Of a DNA stretch of 64,000 nucleotides, positions 57,448 to 64,000 are shown piece by piece. Every line of letters begins with the position of its first letter. Position 1 is the first letter of the stretch. The notes below the pieces were generated by a model. The model did not search any database. It had not been told where the DNA came from and saw nothing but the letters and a program-made list of their open reading frames with translations. The position numbers and the translations under genes are program-made. Source of the stretch: DSCS01 sp035391585. GTDB lineage: Bacteria; Macinerneyibacteriota; Macinerneyibacteria; Macinerneyibacteriales; DSCS01. The stretch spans positions 1 to 64,000 of the forward strand of contig CAZNOX010000001.1 in NCBI GenBank assembly GCA_964574875.1, in the 5' to 3' direction.

Positions 57448-58911
57448 TTAACGTGCGCTCTCCCGGGCCAGCGACTCGAGAAGAACCACAAGATACTCTT
57501 TCAGCCTCACCAGGCTGGCGATATTCATCTTTTCATCCGGTGAATGGGGATTTTCAATGTCCGGCCCCAGGGAGATCATCTCCATGGATGCGAACTTGCT
57601 TCCGATGATCCCGCATTCCAGTCCTGCATGGATGGTCCGGACCAGGGGCTTGCGTGAAAAGAGTTCCCCGTAGAGGGCCACACATCTTTTCAGAAGGGCT
57701 GACTCTGTGTCCGGCTCCCAGGGGGGATACCCCTCTCCTGTGAGAGGCGTCGCGCCCCATTGTGTCCCCAGGGTGACGATCCTTTCCGTGAGGTCGTCCA
57801 GCTTTTCCGGGGAAGAACTCCGCAGGCTTATGAGGATCTCAAGACGGTCTTCAGACGAGGAGAGGACGGCGACATTATCCGAAGTCTCCACAAGGTCTTT
57901 CATCTCAGGATGAAAAGAGAAGACTCCGTCGGGCAGCGCCTTGAGCAGCTTAAAGAGTGCCCGGGCTTTGTCATCCATGAGCAGAGCCTTTCGGGGGGCT
58001 TCCCGGGTCTCCTCAACCCGGCAGGCAATGGCCTTCTCCTGCCCTTTCCAGGCCTCCTCTTCCCTGCGGCACGCTTCACGAAGACTGTTCAGGATACGCT
58101 CCTTTTTGGAAGCGTCCACAGCGAGAAGGCACTCCGCTTCACGGGGGATGGCGTTGTGGGCCGATCCTCCTTTGAGTTTGAGAAGATGCATCCCTTCGGT
58201 GAAGAGCGGTTCCACGATCGCGGCCAGGATCTTGTTGGCATTTCCGCGCCCCTTATTGATATCCATCCCCGAATGGCCCCCGGCCAGCCCCCCTACGGTG
58301 ACTTGAAGAAGGGCGTTCCGCCCCTCTCGATCACAGAGTTCTCCGTCGGCGGGATAAGTCAGAAGAATATCACGCCCTCCGGCGCATCCGATGATAAACT
58401 CCCCTTCCGTCTCGGAGTCGAGATTGAGAAGGAGACGTCCCCGGAGAGATCCGGGCTCGAGGGAACGGGCTCCGTTGAGTCCCGTCTCTTCATCCACGGT
58501 AAAAAGAAGCTCAAGGGGCGGGCGGATAAGCGACGAGTCTATGGACAGGTCCATGGCCAAAGCCATGGCGATCCCGTTATCGGCGCCGAGAGTGGTTCCG
58601 CAGCTTTTCAGCCACCCCTCCTCTTCGATGACACGGATGGGATCCGCGGAGAAATCATGCGGGGAGTCGGGAGTCTTTTCGCAGACCATATCAAGATGTC
58701 CCTGAAGGACCACGGTCCCGCTCTCTTCATATCCCGGAGATCCGGGAACGGAGATAATCACGTTCCCCGCCTTGTCCCGCCGTCCTCCGAGACCGTTTTG
58801 AGAGGCCCACCGGGTCATCCACTGTCCCACGGCGTCTTCATTTTTCGAACACCTGGGGATCGCCGAGATCTCTCTGAAAAAAGCAAGGGTCTTTTCAACG
58901 GACTTGTCCAT
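57448..58911 (-). CDS. pepD: Aminoacyl-histidine dipeptidase (PepD, M20C)
   Basis: Zinc dipeptidase of the M20 family. 487 residues. Metal-binding and catalytic motifs: VVLQGHLDMVCEK, LGADNGIAMA, LFTVDEETGLNGA, and NLDSETEGEF; the dimerisation domain (GLAGGHSGMDINKG) follows and AGLECGIIG lies at the C-terminus. Start ATG 58911 with GGAGG upstream. It frees His and other residues from dipeptides, supporting peptide use in an anaerobic setting. Confidence 0.95.
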   Translation of the reverse strand: MDKSVEKTLAFFREISAIPRCSKNEDAVGQWMTRWASQNGLGGRRDKAGNVIISVPGSPGYEESGTVVLQGHLDMVCEKTPDSPHDFSADPIRVIEEEGWLKSCGTTLGADNGIAMALAMDLSIDSSLIRPPLELLFTVDEETGLNGARSLEPGSLRGRLLLNLDSETEGEFIIGCAGGRDILLTYPADGELCDREGRNALLQVTVGGLAGGHSGMDINKGRGNANKILAAIVEPLFTEGMHLLKLKGGSAHNAIPREAECLLAVDASKKERILNSLREACRREEEAWKGQEKAIACRVEETREAPRKALLMDDKARALFKLLKALPDGVFSFHPEMKDLVETSDNVAVLSSSEDRLEILISLRSSSPEKLDDLTERIVTLGTQWGATPLTGEGYPPWEPDTESALLKRCVALYGELFSRKPLVRTIHAGLECGIIGSKFASMEMISLGPDIENPHSPDEKMNIASLVRLKEYLVVLLESLARESAR

Positions 58912-58933
58912 ATTTCCTCCGTATTTTTCCTTC

Positions 58934-58961
58934 ATCATAACACAAAAGAGTATGGGGTCAA
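58934..58961 (-). promoter_or_regulatory. Promoter of pepD
   Basis: Minus strand TTGACC (58956-58961), 16-base spacer, TATGAT (58934-58939). Divergent from the tRNA promoter. Confidence 0.75.
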
Positions 58962-58984
58962 CGAAAGAAAAAACCTCTTCTCAC

Positions 58985-59012
58985 TTGATTTTTTCAAAAA
59001 ACCTTTTATCAT
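58985..59012 (+). promoter_or_regulatory. Promoter of tRNA-Ala
   Basis: TTGATT (58985-58990), 16-base spacer, TATCAT (59007-59012), ending nine bases before the tRNA. Confidence 0.6.
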
Positions 59013-59021
59013 CGTTCACAT

Positions 59022-59094
59022 GGGGCTGTAGCTCAGCTGGGAGAGCGGTTGGTTCGCAATCAACAGGCCAGGGGTTCGAGCCCCCTCAGCTCCA
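59022..59094 (+). tRNA. tRNA-Ala (anticodon CGC)
   Basis: 73 bases that fold as a canonical cloverleaf: acceptor GGGGCTG/CAGCTCC (one G-T pair) with discriminator A, D arm GCTC/GAGC, anticodon stem GTTGG/TCAAC with loop TTCGCAA (anticodon CGC, reading GCG), and T arm AGGGG/CCCCT with TTCGAGC. The 3' CCA is not encoded. Its T stem and acceptor show no nearby repeat, so there is no sign of use as an integration site. Confidence 0.96.
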
Positions 59095-59138
59095 TCCCGT
59101 TCCTCTCTTCGCTCTCCTTGCCTGTCCTGATATTTGGC

Positions 59139-59166
59139 TTGCAATAGCCTGCCGTTACGATATGAT
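59139..59166 (+). promoter_or_regulatory. Promoter of the xpt operon within an inverted repeat
   Basis: TTGCAA (59139-59144), 16-base spacer, TATGAT (59161-59166). The 8-base arms AGCCTGCC (59146-59153) and GGCAGGCT (59185-59192) flank the -10. No purine riboswitch was recognised. Confidence 0.55.
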
Positions 59167-59216
59167 GATGGAAGCAGATCTCCTGGCAGGCTGTGACTGA
59201 AAAACCGGGAAGGTGT

Positions 59217-59789
59217 ATGGAAGCACTCCAGCAAAAAATCTTGGAAAAAGGGATCGTTATCGATGACCATACACTGAAAGTAGACAGCTTTCTGAATCAT
59301 CAGCTGGACACGTCCCTGATCTCATCCATGGCTGAAGAGCTGATCAGGCGTTTTGCGGGGACACCCATCCACCGCGTCCTTACCATCGAATCCTCGGGGA
59401 TCCCCCTGGCCTTCATGATCGGCTATTTTCTGCGCATCCCCGTTGTCTTCGCGAAAAAAACGAAACCGTCCACTCTCTCATCGGGCTTTTATTCCGCCGA
59501 GAGCTACTCCTTTACACGAAAAAGCCCTTACACCATGTCTGTCTCCAGGGATTTCATCCATCCCGGGGAAGAGGTGCTCATCGTGGATGATTTTCTTGCC
59601 GGCGGCAATGCCGTCTCTGCTCTCATCGAGATCATCAGGGATGCCGGGGCCCGTCCTGTGGGCGTCGCCATCGCTGTGGAAAAAGGTTTTCAGGGGGGAG
59701 GCGATTCGTTGAGAAAAGCGGGGATCCCGGTGGAATCCCTGGCCATCATCGAGTCTCTCTCAAACGGTGTCATTCAATTTCGGAAATAA
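59217..59789 (+). CDS. xpt: Xanthine phosphoribosyltransferase
   Basis: 190 residues. Converts xanthine (or guanine) plus PRPP to XMP (or GMP). N-terminus MEALQQKILEKGIVI and the lines VDSFLNHQLD, IESSGIPLAF and the PRPP-binding loop VLIVDDFLAGGNAV closely match Bacillus Xpt. ATG at 59217 with GGAAGG upstream is preferred over the GTG at 59193. 18 bases before the BMP lipoprotein gene, so salvage and uptake are co-expressed. Confidence 0.95.
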   Translation: MEALQQKILEKGIVIDDHTLKVDSFLNHQLDTSLISSMAEELIRRFAGTPIHRVLTIESSGIPLAFMIGYFLRIPVVFAKKTKPSTLSSGFYSAESYSFTRKSPYTMSVSRDFIHPGEEVLIVDDFLAGGNAVSALIEIIRDAGARPVGVAIAVEKGFQGGGDSLRKAGIPVESLAIIESLSNGVIQFRK

Positions 59790-59807
59790 GAAAAAAGGAG
59801 GATAACC

Positions 59808-60893
59808 ATGCGTAAATTATGGCTTTTTGCACTTCTTCCCCTGCTTGCAGCGGCTCTTCTGGCCGGTTGCAGCGGAAAGACCAGTGCATCCAAAGAGATG
59901 GTGGCCGGTTTCATCTATATCGGCCCTGTGGGCGACCACGGATGGACCTACGCCCAGGACAAAGGCCGTCAGATGGTCGTCGAGAACCTGGGGATCCGGA
60001 CGATCTATAAAGAGTCTGTCCCTGAAGGCCCTGAAGTGAAAGATGTCATCCGCAACATGATCGACCAGGGTGCCAAGATCATCTTCGCCGGCAGCTTCGG
60101 CTACATGGATTATGTGGAAGAGGTCTCCAAAGAGTACCCCGACATCAAGTTCCTTCACTGCTCCGGTTACAAGATGACAGACAACATGGGAAACTACTTC
60201 GGAAGGATGTACCAGGCCCGTTTTCTGTCCGGCCTTGTGGCAGGGATGAAGACGAAGACCAATAAGATCGGATATGTGGCGGCTTTTGAGATCCCCGAAG
60301 TCATCCGCGGGATCAACGCCTTCACCCTGGGTGTCCGCGCTGTCAATCCTGACGCAAAAGTCTATGTCCGCTGGACCCACACCTGGTATGATCCGGGAAA
60401 AGAGACAGAAGCGGCCAAAGCTCTTCTGGACGAGAACTGCGATGTCATCGCTCAGCATCAGGATACTGCAGGCCCTCAGCAGGCTGCTGAAGCCAGAGGC
60501 GCCTTCTCCATCGGGTACAACTCCGACATGGCTTCCATGGCTCCCAAAGCCTACATGACCGCCCCTGTCTGGAATTGGGGCCCCTATTTCATCAATGAGA
60601 TCCAGAAGGCCATGGACGGCACCTGGACACCCACAAGCTACTGGGGCGGGCTGGAAGACGGGATCGTCGCCCTGGCTCCCCTCACAGCCAATGCCCCTGA
60701 GGGCGCACAGGCCAAAGTCGACGAGATGCGCTCCAGGATCATCTCCGGTGATTTTCATGTGTTCGGCGGCCCCCTGAAAGATCAGAAGGGCGTTATCCGC
60801 GTGAAAAAGGGTGAGGTCATGACCGATCCCGAGATGCTCAGCATGGACTGGTTCGTCCAGGGTGTCATCGGAAAGCTTGATACAGGAAAATGA
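59808..60893 (+). CDS. BMP family nucleoside/purine-binding lipoprotein
   Basis: 361 residues. Signal peptide and lipobox LLAGC (Cys21). BMP fold (PnrA/TmpC/BmpA): VGDHGWTYAQDKGR at the N-terminus, IFAGSFGYMDY, RMYQARFLSGLVAG, TAGPQQAAEARG and APVWNWGPYF. Periplasmic ligand-binding part of the ABC importer encoded downstream. The Trp-Gly in GDHGWTY and the neighbouring xpt suggest a purine base or nucleoside, but the ligand is inferred. AAAGGAGG before the ATG. Confidence 0.94.
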   Translation: MRKLWLFALLPLLAAALLAGCSGKTSASKEMVAGFIYIGPVGDHGWTYAQDKGRQMVVENLGIRTIYKESVPEGPEVKDVIRNMIDQGAKIIFAGSFGYMDYVEEVSKEYPDIKFLHCSGYKMTDNMGNYFGRMYQARFLSGLVAGMKTKTNKIGYVAAFEIPEVIRGINAFTLGVRAVNPDAKVYVRWTHTWYDPGKETEAAKALLDENCDVIAQHQDTAGPQQAAEARGAFSIGYNSDMASMAPKAYMTAPVWNWGPYFINEIQKAMDGTWTPTSYWGGLEDGIVALAPLTANAPEGAQAKVDEMRSRIISGDFHVFGGPLKDQKGVIRVKKGEVMTDPEMLSMDWFVQGVIGKLDTGK

Positions 60894-62446
60894 GTCAATC
60901 CACCCCCCCGTCAGAGACTCTCATCAGGACCAAAAACCTGACGAAGCGTTTCGGCCGGGTCCTGGCCAACGACGCGATCAACTTTAAGGTCAAACGGGGG
61001 GAGATCTATGCTCTTCTCGGCGAGAACGGCGCCGGGAAGAGCACCCTTATGAACATGCTCTCGGGAGTCTACACTCCTGACGAAGGGGAGATCCGTGTCC
61101 ACGGGAAGAAGGTCTTTTTCCGCTCCCCGGAAGATTCCATCCGTTGCGGGATCGGGATGATCTATCAGCACTTCAAACTCATCGAGGTCATGACCGCCCT
61201 TGAGAACATCATCATCGGGCGCCGTGAAGACCTTTTGATCAGTACGTCCGGGATCCGCCGCAGGGTCATGGAGATCGCAAAACGCTACGGCCTTCCCCTG
61301 GATCCTGATAAAAAAGTCTATGATATGTCTGTGGGGGAAAAACAGACGGTGGAGATCATGAAAGTCCTTTACCGCGGAGCGGATATCCTCATCCTCGATG
61401 AACCCACGGCTGTCCTCACGCCCCAGGAGACCCACAACCTCTTCTCCATTCTCCGGCGCATGAAAGACGAGGGGTGCGGAGTCATCATCATCACCCACAA
61501 ACTCCATGAGGTCATGGAGATCAGCGACTGGGTGACCGTCCTCCGCAAGGGTCAGAATGTGGGCAACGTCAAGACATCGGAGACCTCGCATAAGAAACTT
61601 GCCGATCTCATGGTGGGACGCTCCCTGGACCTCTCCATCGAACATGTCCATATGGAACACAAAAGCCCGGCCCTTGAAGTGAGGGACCTGACCCTCACCG
61701 ACCACGAGCATGTGAACAAGATCTCGTCTCTCTCGTTCACCCTCTTTTCCGGAGAGATCCTGGGCGTGGCGGGGATCTCCGGAAGCGGCCAGAAAGAGCT
61801 GTGCGAGGCCATGGCAGGCCTCTATCCCGTCCACTCGGGAGACATCGTCTACAAGGGCGAGAGCATCGTCGGCCTCTCTTCCCGGGAGATCATCGATAAA
61901 GGGATCACCATGAGCTTTATTCCCGAAGACCGCCTGGGGATGGGCCTTGTGGCCTCCATGGACCTCACGGATAATGTCATCCTCAAAGATTATTACCAGT
62001 CACCCGGACTCTTTGTGGACAGAAAATCGGCCCAGGAGAAGACGGTGAAGATCATCAAAGATTTCAATATTCAGACTCCCGGGCCCCATCACCCGGTGAA
62101 GCTCCTGTCAGGGGGAAACATCCAGAAAGTCCTTCTGGGGCGGGAGATCATGTCCCGGCCCCATCTCCTCATCACCGCCTACCCCACCCGGGGGCTGGAT
62201 ATCGCATCGTCGTATCTGATCTATGATTATATCAACCGTGAGAAGAAGAAAGGGACCCCCATCCTCTATGTGGGGGAAGACCTGGATGTCCTCCTGGAGC
62301 TGTGCGACAGGATCATGGTCCTTTGCGACGGGAAAGCCACCGGTATCGTGGACGCGGACCAGACGACGAAAGAGACGCTGGGCCTTCTCATGGCCGGCGA
62401 GACACTGGATTCCATAGAGAGGATGGCCCATGATTCAGATCGTTAA
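60890..62446 (+). CDS. ABC importer ATPase for nucleosides (two NBDs)
   Basis: 518 residues with two fused NBDs. First: Walker A GENGAGKST, signature MSVGEKQT, Walker B ILILDEPTAVLT, H-loop IITHKLHEV. Second: Walker A degenerate (GISGSGQKEL), signature LSGGNIQKV, Walker B LLITAYPTRGLD with the catalytic Glu replaced (Tyr), as usual for the second half of sugar/nucleoside-type ATPases. ATGA overlap with the BMP gene and 17-base overlap with the first permease. Confidence 0.95.
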   Translation: MSQSTPPSETLIRTKNLTKRFGRVLANDAINFKVKRGEIYALLGENGAGKSTLMNMLSGVYTPDEGEIRVHGKKVFFRSPEDSIRCGIGMIYQHFKLIEVMTALENIIIGRREDLLISTSGIRRRVMEIAKRYGLPLDPDKKVYDMSVGEKQTVEIMKVLYRGADILILDEPTAVLTPQETHNLFSILRRMKDEGCGVIIITHKLHEVMEISDWVTVLRKGQNVGNVKTSETSHKKLADLMVGRSLDLSIEHVHMEHKSPALEVRDLTLTDHEHVNKISSLSFTLFSGEILGVAGISGSGQKELCEAMAGLYPVHSGDIVYKGESIVGLSSREIIDKGITMSFIPEDRLGMGLVASMDLTDNVILKDYYQSPGLFVDRKSAQEKTVKIIKDFNIQTPGPHHPVKLLSGGNIQKVLLGREIMSRPHLLITAYPTRGLDIASSYLIYDYINREKKKGTPILYVGEDLDVLLELCDRIMVLCDGKATGIVDADQTTKETLGLLMAGETLDSIERMAHDSDR

Positions 62447-63497
62447 AAAGGGAGAGATCTCCAAAAAGCAAAAGATTTTGATCCACCTGTCCGCCCTCTT
62501 CCTGGCCCTTCTCACCGCCTCACTCTTTATCCTTCTCATGGATCACAATCCCCTGAAAGTCTACTTCTCCATGATCCAGGGAGCTTTCGGGACGACATAC
62601 CGCCTCTCCGAGACCATCATCAAGACCATCCCCCTGGTCATCACATCCCTGGGCATCGCCCTGGCCTTCCGGATGAAATTCTGGAATATCGGAGCTGAAG
62701 GACAGATCATCATGGGCGCGTTCGGAGCATCATGGTTCGCCCTCTCCTTTCCCCATCTCCCCTCCTGGCTCCTCCTTCCTCTCATGGCCCTGGGAGGATT
62801 TGTCGGCGGAGGCCTGTGGGCCCTCATCCCGGCCTTTTTCAGGGCCCGGTTCAGAACCAACGAGACGATCTTCACTCTCATGCTCAACTATATCGCGCTG
62901 AAATGGATCACTTATCTTCAAAACGGGCCGTGGAAAGACCCCGGGGCCCTGGGCTTTCCCAAAATCCCCAATTTCGACGAACATGCTGTCCTCCCCCGCC
63001 TTTTCGGGATCCATATCGGCTGGCTCATCGCTCTCGTGCTGGTCATTCTCTCAGCCCTCTTCATCAACAAGACCAAGAAAGGATATGAGATCCAGGTCAT
63101 CGGAGAGAGTGAGAACACCGCCCGTTATGCGGGGATCAATGTCCCGGGCACGATCCTCACCACGATCTTCTTAAGCGGAGCCCTCTGCGGGCTCACAGGG
63201 ATGATCGAAGCCTCGGCCATCAACAAGACCCTTTCCGTTGAGATCACGGGAGGGGTGGGATACACAGCCATCATCACAGCATGGCTGGCCAACCTCAAAG
63301 AGCCTCTCATCGTCATCGTCTCGTTTCTCTTTGCAGCGATGATCCAGGGAAGCTCCTATATCCAGATGGCCTTTCAGATCCCCCAGTCCGCTGCGGAGAT
63401 CCTCCAGGGGCTCATCCTCTTTTTTATCCTCGGAAGCGAATTTTTCATCCGCTACCGGATCCATTTCCGCCGTAACCCCGCTAAAGGAGGATCGTGA
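62430..63497 (+). CDS. ABC transporter permease, nucleoside type (subunit 1)
   Basis: 355 residues with about nine or ten spans. BPD_transp_2 signatures: SLGIALAFRMKFWNIGAEGQI and the late loop GENSENTARYAGI-like (IGESENTARYAGINV), GLTGMIEASAINKTL. Comparable to YufP/NupB-type permeases. It pairs with the second permease, overlapping it by one base (TGATG). AGAGG before the ATG. Confidence 0.94.
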   Translation: MIQIVKKGEISKKQKILIHLSALFLALLTASLFILLMDHNPLKVYFSMIQGAFGTTYRLSETIIKTIPLVITSLGIALAFRMKFWNIGAEGQIIMGAFGASWFALSFPHLPSWLLLPLMALGGFVGGGLWALIPAFFRARFRTNETIFTLMLNYIALKWITYLQNGPWKDPGALGFPKIPNFDEHAVLPRLFGIHIGWLIALVLVILSALFINKTKKGYEIQVIGESENTARYAGINVPGTILTTIFLSGALCGLTGMIEASAINKTLSVEITGGVGYTAIITAWLANLKEPLIVIVSFLFAAMIQGSSYIQMAFQIPQSAAEILQGLILFFILGSEFFIRYRIHFRRNPAKGGS

Positions 63498-64000
63498 TGC
63501 TTGCCTCTTTCCTTCATGCCGCTGTCATCGCAGGGACCCCTCTTGCCTTTGCCATCCTCGGGGAGATCCTCACCGAACGTGCGGGAAAACTCAATCTGGG
63601 CGTGGAAGGGATGATGCTCATGGGCGCTGTCATCGGCTTCAAGACAGCCCTTCTCACATCGAACCCCTTTCTGGCTTTGTTCGGAGCCGCTCTGGCAGGA
63701 GCTGCAGGAGCCCTCATCTTCGCCTTCCTCACCGTGACCCTCCGCTCCAACCAGGTGGTGACAGGGTTGACACTGACGATTTTCGGCACCGGTTTTGCAA
63801 GCTTCGCCGGACAGGGGCTTGCAGGATACGTGGTCCCCGAACAGGTCAAAGCCTTCTTCCACCCCGTCCCTCTTCCCCTTCTGAGCCGCATCCCCTTTCT
63901 GGGAGACGTGCTCTTCAACCACAGTGTCTTTGTCTATGCGGGCTACCTTGTGGTCATCGCCGCCTTTTTTTACCTCTACAAGACACGGTTCGGCCTGAAC
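63497..64000 (+). CDS. ABC transporter permease, nucleoside type (subunit 2), cut at the window end
   Basis: 168 residues visible, frame open at 64000. Characteristic start: TPLAFAILGEILTERAGKLNLGVEGMMLMGA, the conserved loop of the YufQ/NupC-like permeases, then SNQVVTGLTLTIFGTGFASF. Family length is about 300-310 residues, so close to half is outside the window. AAAGGAGG eight bases before the ATG. Confidence 0.95.
   Translation, partial: MLASFLHAAVIAGTPLAFAILGEILTERAGKLNLGVEGMMLMGAVIGFKTALLTSNPFLALFGAALAGAAGALIFAFLTVTLRSNQVVTGLTLTIFGTGFASFAGQGLAGYVVPEQVKAFFHPVPLPLLSRIPFLGDVLFNHSVFVYAGYLVVIAAFFYLYKTRFGLN

Noticed and set aside
59022..59094. tRNA-Ala as an integration site for an island
   Set aside because: No integrase, no partial repeat of the tRNA 3' end, and no shift in gene style downstream; the following genes are an ordinary purine uptake operon.
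59095..59216. Purine riboswitch before xpt
   Set aside because: The conserved loop sequences of the purine aptamer are not visible; only a plain inverted repeat is present.
1..64000. CRISPR arrays, insertion sequences, prophage genes, rRNA operons
   Set aside because: No regularly spaced repeats, transposase or integrase motifs, phage genes or rRNA-like sequence were found on either strand.

Overview
The window is coding-dense DNA (about 70 genes, no gap over 150 bases without a gene) from a diderm, anaerobic bacterium, most plausibly a spirochaete. The diderm evidence is an apolipoprotein N-acyltransferase, a secretin, a beta-barrel protein and several lipoproteins with a relaxed lipobox. 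Pointers to Spirochaetota are a PUR-domain nucleic-acid-binding protein of the Borrelia BpuR/DUF3276 type, the paired TIGR03546/TIGR03545 genes, a TmpC/BmpA-type nucleoside-binding lipoprotein with its ABC transporter, and a uridine-kinase-like protein with a ThrRS-like N-terminus. This placement is inference: no rRNA is present and no search could be run. The oxygen-defence set (FprA, rubredoxin, rubrerythrin, superoxide reductase, ferritin, PerR) indicates a strict or nearly strict anaerobe. The base composition looks GC-rich (not computed). No insertion sequence, phage gene, integrase or CRISPR array was seen.

Layout. 1-15.6 kb (minus): a very long run of closely packed genes read from a consensus promoter at 15.65 kb: SPFH/zinc-ribbon protein, an unknown protein, DUF523, threonine dehydrogenase, a MATE exporter, two uncharacterised radical SAM proteins, Der, PlsY, a MerR-like regulator, a radical SAM-DUF2344 fusion, RNase G, a lipoprotein and RecG (cut by the window edge). 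15.7-18.3 kb (minus): uridine-kinase-like protein and GpsA. 18.3-19.0 kb (plus): a lone lipoprotein. 19.1-22.9 kb (minus): a complete oxidative-stress operon closed by a strong terminator, headed by fprA with a PerR-box-like operator and preceded by perR. 23-27.5 kb (minus): pyrC-pyrK-pyrD-pyrF and a Yip1-type membrane protein. 27.5-32.7 kb (minus): pilM-N-O-P-Q-like pilus or secretion assembly genes plus lnt.

32.8-40.2 kb (minus): a second long operon beginning with a small membrane protein and containing ThpR, an unusual class III cyclase, MtnA, RsmE, MtaB, a PUR-domain protein, YqeY and TrpS. 40.3-43.3 kb (plus, divergent): an ECF-like sigma factor, a membrane-anchored protein with a CBM48-like domain, two small exported proteins and an outer-membrane barrel. 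43.3-51.0 kb (minus): flavoprotein, DUF1893, ferredoxin-fused aldo/keto reductase, ECF-S-like protein, Tmk, HolB, PSP1/RicT, MetG and an ExbB-like protein. 51.1-53.7 kb (plus): TIGR03546 and TIGR03545. 53.7-58.9 kb (minus): PepD, a 2TM protein and an asymmetric heterodimeric ABC exporter. 59.0-64.0 kb (plus): tRNA-Ala(CGC), then a purine salvage and uptake operon (xpt, BMP lipoprotein, ATPase, two permeases; the last is cut by the window end).

The most notable points are: three or four promoters whose -10 hexamer sits so close to the start codon, with no Shine-Dalgarno, that leaderless mRNAs are likely; the sigma/CBM48/barrel operon, which looks like an undescribed envelope or glycan-responsive unit; a cyclase with an unknown 350-residue N-terminus and a catalytic-domain insertion; and a PerR-controlled oxygen-detoxification operon. 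Most gene starts overlap the preceding stop (ATGA, GTGA, TTGA), so translational coupling dominates the layout.
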